This document shows positions 27,973 through 35,869 of a stretch of DNA of 64,000 nt, piece after piece. This DNA is from Beijerinckiaceae bacterium (GTDB taxonomy: Bacteria > Pseudomonadota > Alphaproteobacteria > Rhizobiales > Beijerinckiaceae). The notes beneath the pieces are model-generated. The model was not told the DNA's origin, did not search any database, and saw only the letters and a program-made list of their open reading frames with translations. The DNA lies in contig WSYC01000013.1 in assembly GCA_009773635.1 (NCBI GenBank), positions 1-64,000 on the forward strand, written 5' to 3'. The position numbers and the translations under genes are program-made. The first letter of the stretch is position 1. Every line of letters begins with the position of its first letter.

Positions 27973-29946
27973 TCAGGCCGCCTGCCGGGGCTCAATGGGC
28001 AGCACCGGGGTGCTTTCCGGCAGCATGAGAGGTGCGACCTCGCGACCCACCGGCAGAAGCCGGGCCGAATTGAGCAGGAAGGCCAGCTCCGAGCCGACGT
28101 GGATCGCCGCCGCCATCAGCGGGTTGAGATACCCGAACGCGGCAAGCAGGATGCCGAGCGCGTCAACCGCAATCGTTCCGCCGAAATTCTGCCAGATGAT
28201 GCCGCGCGTGCGGCGGGCGATCTGAAGGGTCTCGACCAGTTTGAGCAGATCATTGCCGATCAGCACGACATCGGCGCTTTCCTTGGCGATATCGGTGCCC
28301 GAACCCATGGCGATCCCGAGATCGGCGGCCGTCAGCGCCGGCGCATCGTTGACGCCGTCGCCCACCATCGCCACCACGTGCCCCGCGGCCGTCAACGCGC
28401 GGATGCGGACAAGCTTGTCCTCGGGGAGCATTTCGGCGCCGACTTCGGCAATGCCCAGCGTTTGCGCGACCGCGCTGGCCACGGCCTCGCTGTCCCCCGA
28501 GAGCAGGATGGTGCGAATGCCGAGCGCGCCGAGCCGCGCCATCGCGTCGCGCGCTTCGGGCCGGATCGTATCCGCCACGACGATCTGGCCCATAAAGGCC
28601 CCGTTCGCAGCAATCAGGATATCCGATCCGATCGCGTTCGCCGGCAAGGACGGCATGGCAACCCCGGCCTCCAGCAGGAGCTTGCTGTTGCCGACGAGCA
28701 CGGTCTGCCCGCCGATTCCGGCGCTGACGCCGCGCCCTGGCGTGTAATGGAAATGGTGAGGCTCGGGGATCTCGACGCCGCGCTGTATCGCTTCCTCGAC
28801 CACCGCGCGGGCGAGCGGGTGCTCCGAGCGGAACTCCGCCGCTGCCGCCAGTTGCAGCAGGGTTTCCGCGCTCGTGCCATCCGCAGGCGCGATGGATTGC
28901 ACGGCCGGCGTGCCCAACGTCAGCGTGCCCGTCTTGTCGAGCACGACCGTATCGACCCGGCCGAGGGTTTCGAGGTGAACGCCGCCCTTGATGATCGCGC
29001 CGAGCCGCGCCGAGCGCCCGATACCGCCGAGCACCGCCAGCGGCGTTCCCGCGGCAATGCCGCAGGCGCCGGCGACGATGACGACGGAAATGGTGTCGCG
29101 GATGTCCCGCGTCAGGAACCAGGTGATCGCCGCCGCCGCGAACGAGAAATAGACGAGGTAGCCCGCCATCTGGTCCGCGAGCCGCTGCACGGGGGCCCGT
29201 GTGTGCTCCGCGTTTTCAACGACCTGGATGATCCGGCCGTAACTGGTATCGCGCCCGACGCGCTCGACGAGGATCTCAAGCGCGCCCATCTGGTTGATCG
29301 AACCGGCAAAAACAGCGCCGCCTGCCTTCTTTTCCATGGGCATGGATTCCCCGGTGATGCGGGATTGATCGACGTAGGAATGCCCGGTGGTCACCACGCC
29401 ATCGACAGGGATTTTCTCACCGGGGTTCACCAGAACGGTTTCGCCGGGCAGAACCGCATCGACATCCACCGTCACGATCTCGCCATCGCGCCGCACGCGC
29501 GCCTCGCGCGGGATGAAATCGACGAGATCGCGGATCGCCTGCCGTCCGCGCGCAAGAGTGAGATGCTCCAGTTCCTCGGCGATCAGCACGAAGAGCGTCA
29601 CGACCAGCGCGGTGAAGAATTCCGCAATCGCTGCCGCCGCGATGATCGCGATGGTCATGGAGAGTTCCATGGTCATCCGGCGTGCGACGAGATTGCGGAA
29701 CGCCTCGATGAAAATCGGCCAGCCGGCGAAGGCCAGCGCGACAACGCCAATCACGCTGATGAACGCCACGGGCTCGTAGACCCGGAACCAGACCGCCGCT
29801 GCACCGAGGGCACAAACCGTGATGCGGACGAGCGCCATCGCCTCGAAAGGGGCGGCATCATGCACGTCATGCGTTGCCCCCTCCTCGGCGCGGCTATCGT
29901 CATGGAGGGACGCGGAGCCCGAAAGGCGCGAATGGCCGGTTGTCAT
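27973..29946 (-). CDS. Heavy-metal P1B-type ATPase with a non-CPC metal motif
   Basis: The 657-residue transporter has TGES (198-201), the phosphorylated DKTGT (Asp337) and GDGVNDAPAL. The membrane metal site usually written CPC or SPC reads AGACGIAAGTPLA here (Cys295, no proline before it). There is no N-terminal HMA metal-binding domain, only a short His/Asp-rich leader (HSRLSGSASLHDDSRAEE). Copper specificity is therefore unlikely. An Irr-type iron-control palindrome 30 bases upstream of the start suggests iron, manganese or a related metal. ATG 29946 follows GAGGTGA. Confidence 0.88.
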   Translation of the reverse strand: MTTGHSRLSGSASLHDDSRAEEGATHDVHDAAPFEAMALVRITVCALGAAAVWFRVYEPVAFISVIGVVALAFAGWPIFIEAFRNLVARRMTMELSMTIAIIAAAAIAEFFTALVVTLFVLIAEELEHLTLARGRQAIRDLVDFIPREARVRRDGEIVTVDVDAVLPGETVLVNPGEKIPVDGVVTTGHSYVDQSRITGESMPMEKKAGGAVFAGSINQMGALEILVERVGRDTSYGRIIQVVENAEHTRAPVQRLADQMAGYLVYFSFAAAAITWFLTRDIRDTISVVIVAGACGIAAGTPLAVLGGIGRSARLGAIIKGGVHLETLGRVDTVVLDKTGTLTLGTPAVQSIAPADGTSAETLLQLAAAAEFRSEHPLARAVVEEAIQRGVEIPEPHHFHYTPGRGVSAGIGGQTVLVGNSKLLLEAGVAMPSLPANAIGSDILIAANGAFMGQIVVADTIRPEARDAMARLGALGIRTILLSGDSEAVASAVAQTLGIAEVGAEMLPEDKLVRIRALTAAGHVVAMVGDGVNDAPALTAADLGIAMGSGTDIAKESADVVLIGNDLLKLVETLQIARRTRGIIWQNFGGTIAVDALGILLAAFGYLNPLMAAAIHVGSELAFLLNSARLLPVGREVAPLMLPESTPVLPIEPRQAA

Positions 29947-29975
29947 CTGTCACCTCAGCTAAATCTGTTTTGGAA

Positions 29976-29990
29976 TTAGAATAATTCTAA
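29976..29990. promoter_or_regulatory. Irr-box/ICE-like palindrome upstream of the P1B ATPase
   Basis: TTAGAA-TAA-TTCTAA is a 15-base palindrome followed by A. It fits the TTAGAA-N3-TTCTAA iron control element bound by Irr in Hyphomicrobiales. It lies 30 bases before the ATPase start codon and overlaps a TAGAAT -10-like hexamer on the minus strand, so a bound regulator could block transcription. Confidence 0.6.
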
Positions 29991-30164
29991 ATTGAATTCA
30001 AGCCTGATGCAGGGAAGGCAGCCATCTGCCGACGGATCGATGCCAGCACAGCAGACGCCCGTCCCGCCAAATGCCGCACAATGCCGATGCAGGTCTTTGC
30101 GCTGGATCATCATGAGAGTGGTTCGGAGGCAACGCCGGGACGCGCCGGTCGCCGCGCCTGTCCG

Positions 30165-31193
30165 CTATCGCGTGCGGGTTCTGGCGCTTTCGCAGGCTTG
30201 CGCGAGCGTAGCCCTGAACTGGCCGATCGATGCAGCCCAGTCGTAGCGTTTCGCAAGCTCGATGCATCCGGCAGGATCAAGCTTCAGGCAGGACAGCGCC
30301 GCCTCCCGCAGATCATGGCCGAGAACGCCCCCTTCGGTTCCCGCGAGAATGTCGCGCGGTCCCATCACCGGGAAGGCCGCCACCGGCAGGCCCGAGGCCA
30401 GTGCTTCGAGAATGACGACGCCGAACGTATCGGTCAGGCTCGGGAACACGAAAACATCCGCCTGCCGGTAGATGTCTGCGAGCGCGGCACCGGTCTGGCT
30501 GCCGAGGAATACCGCATCCGGAAAGCGCGCCTCAAGCTCGGCGCGTTGCGGCCCATCACCGACGATCACCTTGGTGCCCGGCAGATCGAGGCTGAGGAAA
30601 GCTTCAAGGTTCTTCTCGACCGCCACCCGTCCGACATTCAGGAAAACCGGGCGCGGCCATTCAGCCTTGTCCTCGTCCGGCGAACGCGGGCGATAGAGCG
30701 AGAGATCCACCCCGCGCGACCAGCGCGCAAGATTGCCGAAATCCCGCTGACGCAGGTCGTCTTCCAGCGAAACCGTTGACACGAGGATGGCATCGGCCAC
30801 GTTGTGGAACCACCTGAGCGCGGCATAGGAAAGGCTGATCGGCACCGGCAGGCGCGCCCGGAGATATTCGGGAAACCGGGTGTGATACGAGGTGGTGAGC
30901 GGCAAGCCGGCTTTCAGACAGGCTTTGCGCGCGGCAAAGCCGATGGGCCCCTCGGTCGCGACATGGACGACATCGGGCCTGAAGGCGGCGATGCGCTCGC
31001 CAACGCGCGCCGCGGATGCCAGCGCCAGCCGGATTTCCGGGTAGCCGGGCATGGGCAGCGAGCGGAACGCATCCGGTGTCACGAATTCGGTGGTCATGCC
31101 GAAAGACGGCGCATGGAGTTTCACCTGCTGGAGGGTGCGGACCACGCCGTTGATTTGCGGCTCCCAGGCATCACTCGCGATGAGAACGCGCAT
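30165..31193 (-). CDS. agt: GT4 glycosyltransferase, Agt-like diacylglycerol glycosyltransferase
   Basis: The 342-residue GT-B enzyme has an N-terminal acceptor domain (DAWEPQINGVVRTLQQVK, DVVHVATEGPIGFAARKAC). Its donor domain contains FLNVGRVAVEKNLEAFL, VGDGPQRAELE and the GT4 motif FPSLTDTFGVVILEALASG. These resemble Agt, which adds glucose or glucuronate to diacylglycerol during phosphate starvation. The start overlaps the stop of the PlcP-like gene (minus-strand TGATG), matching the plcP-agt operons of marine and soil alphaproteobacteria. Other GT4 roles are possible, but context and Pho box support this one. Confidence 0.82.
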   Translation of the reverse strand: MRVLIASDAWEPQINGVVRTLQQVKLHAPSFGMTTEFVTPDAFRSLPMPGYPEIRLALASAARVGERIAAFRPDVVHVATEGPIGFAARKACLKAGLPLTTSYHTRFPEYLRARLPVPISLSYAALRWFHNVADAILVSTVSLEDDLRQRDFGNLARWSRGVDLSLYRPRSPDEDKAEWPRPVFLNVGRVAVEKNLEAFLSLDLPGTKVIVGDGPQRAELEARFPDAVFLGSQTGAALADIYRQADVFVFPSLTDTFGVVILEALASGLPVAAFPVMGPRDILAGTEGGVLGHDLREAALSCLKLDPAGCIELAKRYDWAASIGQFRATLAQACESARTRTR

Positions 31194-32008
31194 CAGGCCG
31201 CTTTCGGCTGCGTTTTGGCTGCCACGGCCTCGGCCGCCGCTGCGTTGGCTGCCGACCGCAGGTCTTCGGCGAAGCGGATGACCCTGAGCGTGCCGTCGTA
31301 GTCCTCGACCAGCGCCGTGCAGCTTTCCACCCAGTCGCCGGTATTGATGTAACGAACCCCCTCGATCTCGCGATCCGCCGCATGGTGGATATGCCCGCAG
31401 ATCACGCCGGCAGCGCCCGTCTTGCGCGCCTCCTCAGCGAGCACGGACTCGAAATTGCCGATGAAGTTGACGGCGTTCTTGACCTTGAGCTTGGCCCAGG
31501 CCGACAGCGACCAATACGGCAGTCCGGCCTTGCGCCTGATACGGTTGACGATGCCATTGCTCCACAGCGCGAATTCGTAGGCCCAGTCGCCGAGATGCGC
31601 GAGCCAGCGCGCATGCGCGACGACGACATCGAACTGGTCGCCATGCAGGATGAGATAGTCGTCTCCCGCGGCCGTGGTGTGAAGCGCACGATCGAGGATC
31701 TCGATATTGCCGAAGGTGACACCGACATAATCGCGCAGGAATTCGTCATGATTGCCGGGGAGATAGACAAGGCGCGTACCCTTGCGCACCTTGCGCAGCA
31801 GCTTTTGAACGACATCGTTCTGGAGTTGCGGCCAGTACCAGCCAGACTTCAGCCGCCAGCCGTCGACGATGTCACCAATGAGGTAGATCGTGTCGGCATC
31901 GTAGCGGCGAAGGAATTCGAGCAGCAGGCCGGCCTGGCATCCGGGCGTTCCCAGATGAAAATCCGACAGGAACAGCGTTCGGATGCGGATGCATTCAGGT
32001 TCGAACAT
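31193..32008 (-). CDS. plcP: PlcP-like phospholipase C (metallophosphoesterase)
   Basis: The 271-residue calcineurin-fold protein carries all metal-binding blocks: LSDFHLG, GDIVDGW, PGNHDEF, LHGDQFD and GHIHHA. It resembles the rhizobial PlcP (SMc00171-like), which splits phosphatidylcholine into diacylglycerol and a phosphorylated headgroup under phosphate limitation. The diacylglycerol would feed the overlapping agt product. I chose ATG 32008 because GGGAGA lies 8 bases upstream; the longer frame to 32212 runs through the Pho box. LpxH-like UDP-diacylglucosamine hydrolases share the fold. Confidence 0.85.
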   Translation of the reverse strand: MFEPECIRIRTLFLSDFHLGTPGCQAGLLLEFLRRYDADTIYLIGDIVDGWRLKSGWYWPQLQNDVVQKLLRKVRKGTRLVYLPGNHDEFLRDYVGVTFGNIEILDRALHTTAAGDDYLILHGDQFDVVVAHARWLAHLGDWAYEFALWSNGIVNRIRRKAGLPYWSLSAWAKLKVKNAVNFIGNFESVLAEEARKTGAAGVICGHIHHAADREIEGVRYINTGDWVESCTALVEDYDGTLRVIRFAEDLRSAANAAAAEAVAAKTQPKAA

Positions 32009-32046
32009 GGTGGCATCTCCCATGACGAGGCTGGTGCCACGATGAT

Positions 32047-32064
32047 GCGACAGAGAGATGACAG
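32047..32064 (-). promoter_or_regulatory. Pho box upstream of plcP-agt
   Basis: On the minus strand, CTGTCAT-CTCT-CTGTCGC gives two near-identical 7-base direct repeats separated by four bases, the PhoB-binding layout (CTGTCAT-N4-CTGTCAT). It lies 39 bases before the plcP start codon, where a PhoB site replacing a -35 element would be expected. Confidence 0.75.
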
Positions 32065-32202
32065 CCGCACGATCGCCCGCTTTCCTATCGGTCCTGCGAT
32101 GTTTGCGGTTTGGAAACGTCCCTTGCGGCATGATCACGCCCGAAGGATTCGACGCGATGCGCCGGCGCATGCGCCTGAATCCCGGAAACCCGGAGACTTC
32201 GT

Positions 32203-32889
32203 GTGGAAACAACGCTTTATCTGCCCGTCAAACGCTTCCTCGAAGGGCTCGGCTACACCGTCAAGGGCGAAATCGGTCGTTGCGACATCGTCGCACTCAA
32301 GGAGGATGACCCGACAGTCGTCGTGATCGGCGAGTTGAAAATGGCGTTCAACCTGGAACTGGTCCTGCAAGGCGTCGATCGCGCCAGGATCGGCGACGAG
32401 ATCTGGCTCGCGGGTCCGCTCTCGAAACGGGGCAAGGGGCGCGAAAGTGATTCGCGCTTCCGCAATCTCTGCCGCCATCTCGGGTTCGGACTGCTGGGGG
32501 TTACCGCTACCGGAGAGGTCGAGGTTCTCGTTTCGCCGGTCGCACCCGCGCCGCGCAAGAACGCCCGGTTGCGCTCCCGCGTGGTCGACGAGCATCGCAA
32601 GCGGCAGGGTGACCCGATGGCCGGCGGCAGCACCCGCGCGCCGGTGATGACCGCCTATCGCCAGCAGGCATTGGCCTGCGCGGCGGCAATGACCGAGACA
32701 CCCCGACGCCCGCGCGATCTCAAACCGACGATGCCCGATGCACCGAAAATCCTCAGCCGCAACGTCTACGGCTGGTTCGAGCGCGCCGACCGCGGCATCT
32801 ATGCCCTCACAGATGCCGGCCGCTCCGCGGTCCGGAACTGGAACTGCCCTCCTGAAACGGAGCGGCGCGGGGTTGGTCTGGGCGCCTGA
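32203..32889 (+). CDS. DUF2161 family protein with PD-(D/E)XK nuclease-like fold
   Basis: The 228-residue protein starts at GTG 32203 and shows a PD-(D/E)XK core: Glu23, Asp28 (GRCDIVAL) and Glu44-x-Lys46 (VIGELK). Residues about 125-220 are a basic linker and a helical end containing MTAYRQQALACAAAMTE and NVYGWFERADRGIYALTDAG, as in DUF2161 proteins. The fold implies DNA or RNA cleavage but no substrate is known. It is divergent from plcP and followed after 78 bases by a Hsp70-like gene. Confidence 0.78.
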   Translation: METTLYLPVKRFLEGLGYTVKGEIGRCDIVALKEDDPTVVVIGELKMAFNLELVLQGVDRARIGDEIWLAGPLSKRGKGRESDSRFRNLCRHLGFGLLGVTATGEVEVLVSPVAPAPRKNARLRSRVVDEHRKRQGDPMAGGSTRAPVMTAYRQQALACAAAMTETPRRPRDLKPTMPDAPKILSRNVYGWFERADRGIYALTDAGRSAVRNWNCPPETERRGVGLGA

Positions 32890-32967
32890 CACATCCCGGT
32901 CTTGTCAGGCTGGCATGATGCCGCTAGACATCGCGCCCCTTTTCAATCTGTCCGAGCACGCTTTCTC

Positions 32968-34281
32968 ATGTCGAGCGCCCTGCCCGCCGCGTCGATCGGC
33001 ATCGATTTCGGCACCAGCAACACGGTTATCGCGGTCGCAACTGGCGACGGACGCGTCCAGTCGCTGCGTTTCGCGCATGGCGGCACCAGCCAGAGCGCCT
33101 ATGCCTCGGCGCTGTGTTTCCGGGAGGAACGGCCGGGCAGCAGCCTGCCTCCGAACGCCGTAGGCGGCCCCTGGGCGATCGAGCGCTTTCTCGAGGCACG
33201 CACCGCGCTGCGCTTCATCCAGTCCTTCAAGACCTTCGCCGCCAGCCGCAGCTTCCAGTCGACCATCATCTTCCGGCAGCGCTTCCAGTTCGAGGACCTG
33301 CTGGCAGCCTTCCTGCGCACGCTGATCCGCCACGCGGGGGCCGATCTGGACCTTGCCGGTGCCCCCGTCATCATTGGGCGACCGGTGCGCTTCTCCGGCT
33401 CGAACCCCGATGATGCGCTGGCGATGCAGCGCTATGGTGACGCCTTCGGCCGTCTCGGCGTCAGCACCGCCCGCTATGTCTACGAGCCGGTCGGCGCGGC
33501 CTTCTCCTTCGCCCGCCATCTCGACCACGACGCGACCGTGCTGGTCGCGGATTTCGGTGGCGGCACCAGTGATTTCTCGATCATGCGCTTCTCGCGCGCC
33601 GGCGGCGTGCTGCGCGCCGAACCGCTCGGCCATGCCGGCATCGGCATCGCCGGCGATACCTTCGATGCGCGGATTGTGGACCGCGTCGTCGCACCGCGTC
33701 TCGGCAAGGGCGGGAGCTACCGCTCGTTCGGCAAGGTGCTGACGCTGCCGGCGCATTATTACGCGACGCTCGCGCGCTGGAACGAGCTTGCGTTGATGAA
33801 GGGCAGCGGTGACTTGCGCGAATTGCGCGAACTCGCGCGCTTTGCGCTCGAACCGGCACCGTTGCAGGATTTCATCACGCTGGTGGAGGAAGATCTCGGC
33901 TACGCGCTCTATCGCGCGGTTTCGGCGGCCAAGGTCGCGCTTTCGACGCAAGAGGCCGTCGATTTCCGGTTCGCCGACGGCGCGATCGATATTCAGAAGA
34001 CGATTTCCCGCACGGATTTCGACGGCTGGATCAGCGACGATCTCGCGCGCATCGCGGCAACGGTCGACCAGCTCCTGACGACCTCCAATATCAAGGCCGA
34101 TCAGATCGAAAAGGTGTTCCTGACCGGCGGCACCTCGTTCATTCCGGCCGTCCAGCGCCTGTTCGCGGAGCGCTTCGGGCGGGAGAAGCTGACATCGGCG
34201 GACCAGTTCGAATCCATCGCGCAGGGCCTCGCCCTGATCGGCCAGACCGGCGATCCCGATCAATGGGCCATCGCAGCCTGA
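32968..34281 (+). CDS. Hsp70-like protein, YegD type
   Basis: The 437-residue protein has the actin-like ATPase folds of Hsp70: IGIDFGTSNTVIAVATG (phosphate 1), VLVADFGGGTSDFSIM (phosphate 2) and VFLTGGTSFIPAVQRLFAER (adenosine). It ends just after the ATPase domain, so the substrate-binding domain of DnaK is missing, as in YegD. I chose ATG 32968 (MSSALPAASIGIDFG). The role is unknown, possibly regulatory or chaperone-like. Confidence 0.87.
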   Translation: MSSALPAASIGIDFGTSNTVIAVATGDGRVQSLRFAHGGTSQSAYASALCFREERPGSSLPPNAVGGPWAIERFLEARTALRFIQSFKTFAASRSFQSTIIFRQRFQFEDLLAAFLRTLIRHAGADLDLAGAPVIIGRPVRFSGSNPDDALAMQRYGDAFGRLGVSTARYVYEPVGAAFSFARHLDHDATVLVADFGGGTSDFSIMRFSRAGGVLRAEPLGHAGIGIAGDTFDARIVDRVVAPRLGKGGSYRSFGKVLTLPAHYYATLARWNELALMKGSGDLRELRELARFALEPAPLQDFITLVEEDLGYALYRAVSAAKVALSTQEAVDFRFADGAIDIQKTISRTDFDGWISDDLARIAATVDQLLTTSNIKADQIEKVFLTGGTSFIPAVQRLFAERFGREKLTSADQFESIAQGLALIGQTGDPDQWAIAA

Positions 34282-34293
34282 GCACGGGCACCC

Positions 34294-34701
34294 TCATGCA
34301 CCCGCCTCTTCCCGCGTGAGCGTGAAGCCCTCGTCAAGCCAGCCGGTGATGCCGCCGATCATCATCTTGACCGGCAGCCCGAGCCGCGCGAGGCGGATGG
34401 CACCCTTGTTCGCACCGTTGCAATGCGGGCCGGCACAATAGACGACAAAGGTCTTCTGCGCCGGAAACTCCTCCATCCGCCGGGCCGTTATCTTGCCGTG
34501 CGGGATATTGATCGCACCGGGCACATGCCCGGCGGCATAGAGCGCGGGGGCGCGGACATCGACAATGACGAAATCAGGATCGGGGGCTTTCAGCGCCTCG
34601 TGCGTGTCCCAGCAATCGGTCTCGAACCGGAGCATCGCTTCGAAATGCGCGAGCGCGACCTCCGGTGCGGCGGCAGGAACGTCGGTGATCGGGGTGGGCA
34701 T
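34294..34701 (-). CDS. Single-domain rhodanese
   Basis: The 135-residue protein contains FVIVDVRAPALYAAGHVPGA, VVYCAGPHCNGANKGA with the active-site Cys in CAGPHCNG, and GGITGWLDEGF. It probably carries sulfane sulfur or acts in detoxification. I used ATG 34701; the longer frame to 35094 is antisense to the ABC gene. It is convergent with the Hsp70 gene. Confidence 0.85.
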   Translation of the reverse strand: MPTPITDVPAAAPEVALAHFEAMLRFETDCWDTHEALKAPDPDFVIVDVRAPALYAAGHVPGAINIPHGKITARRMEEFPAQKTFVVYCAGPHCNGANKGAIRLARLGLPVKMMIGGITGWLDEGFTLTREEAGA

Positions 34702-34801
34702 GGCAGCGGCTCCTGTGACTGGACGATGGACACGATTAGCCGATCCCCGGCTTCGCTTCCAGCGCGAGGCGGATGAACCGGCTTCAACCTCGGCGAAGCG
34801 C

Positions 34802-35869
34802 CTACGGCTTGACCACCATCGTGCCGCGTTCGGCCAGGATGAGGACCACGGCGTCACCCGGCTTCCGGAGGGCATCCGCCTCCGGCGCGATGGCAAACAA
34901 CCGGCCCACCAGCGTTTCGAGGTTATATTCGGCGTGCGCCCCCATGTAGGTCGCGGTTGCGACCGTCGCCGGCAGGCCATTCGGCGTGCCCGCCGGATGA
35001 AGCCGGATCGCCTCCGGCCGGATGACGACATCCACCGGTCCGGGCGTGAGATCGCGCGCTGGCAGGGAGAGCAGCGCCGTATCGAGCCGGACACTGGCGC
35101 GCCCGTCCTTCACGGCCTCGATGGTGCCCTTCACGTTGTTGGCCTCGCCCATGAAGGTCGCGACGAAGACATTCGCCGGCTCCTCGTAAAGAGTGCGCGG
35201 CGTGCCGGCCTGCGCGATCTCGGCCGCCTTCATGACGACGATGACATCCGACACCGCCAGTGCTTCGGACTGATCGTGGGTGACATAAACGACGGTAACG
35301 CCGAGTCGCTGCTGGAGGTCGCGGATTTCCTCGCGCATCGAGCGCCGGAGCCGGGCATCGAGGTTGGACAGGGGCTCGTCGAACAGCAGCACATCCGGCT
35401 TCAGCACCAGTGCGCGCGCGACCGCGACGCGCTGCTGCTGCCCACCGGACATCTCGGACGGCAGGCGGTCACCGAGACCCTTCAGGCCCACGGTCACCAG
35501 CGCTTCATCGGCCTTGGCATGCGCGGATGCCTTGGCCATCCCCTCGGAGATCAGCCCGAAGGCGACGTTCTCGCGCACGCTCATGTGCGGAAACAGCGCG
35601 TAGGACTGGAACACCATCGAGACATTGCGCTCCCCGGCAGAGAGATCGGTCACGTCGCGCCCCCCGATCATGATCCGGCCATCGGACACCCGCTCCAGCC
35701 CCGCGATCATGCGCAAAAGCGTCGTCTTGCCACAGCCGGAGGGGCCGAGCAGTGTGACGATCGAGCCCGGCGCGATCACGAGGTCAAGCGGTTTCACCGC
35801 CGTCACCTTGCCATAGCGCTTGCCGACTCCGGTCAGGCGGACTTCGGCGCCGGATTTCTTCACGCTCAT
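34802..35869 (-). CDS. ABC transporter ATP-binding protein (AfuC/FbpC/PotA-like)
   Basis: The 355-residue subunit has Walker A GPSGCGKTT, Q-loop VFQSYALFPHM, signature MSGGQQQRVA and Walker B DVLLFDEPLSNLDAR. A C-terminal TOBE-like domain (about 260-355) is typical of importers of iron, polyamines or phosphonates. It overlaps the permease gene by four bases. No binding-protein gene is adjacent, so the substrate is unclear; the permease type suggests iron(III). Confidence 0.9.
   Translation of the reverse strand: MSVKKSGAEVRLTGVGKRYGKVTAVKPLDLVIAPGSIVTLLGPSGCGKTTLLRMIAGLERVSDGRIMIGGRDVTDLSAGERNVSMVFQSYALFPHMSVRENVAFGLISEGMAKASAHAKADEALVTVGLKGLGDRLPSEMSGGQQQRVAVARALVLKPDVLLFDEPLSNLDARLRRSMREEIRDLQQRLGVTVVYVTHDQSEALAVSDVIVVMKAAEIAQAGTPRTLYEEPANVFVATFMGEANNVKGTIEAVKDGRASVRLDTALLSLPARDLTPGPVDVVIRPEAIRLHPAGTPNGLPATVATATYMGAHAEYNLETLVGRLFAIAPEADALRKPGDAVVLILAERGTMVVKP

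Noticed and set aside
27973-29946. P1B ATPase considered as a copper or zinc exporter by default
   Set aside because: The CPC/SPC motif and the HMA domain are absent, so neither assignment is supported by sequence.
28099-29979. 626-codon open frame on the plus strand
   Set aside because: Antisense to the P1B ATPase, which has all catalytic motifs. The plus-strand product is low-complexity and Arg/Asp-rich.
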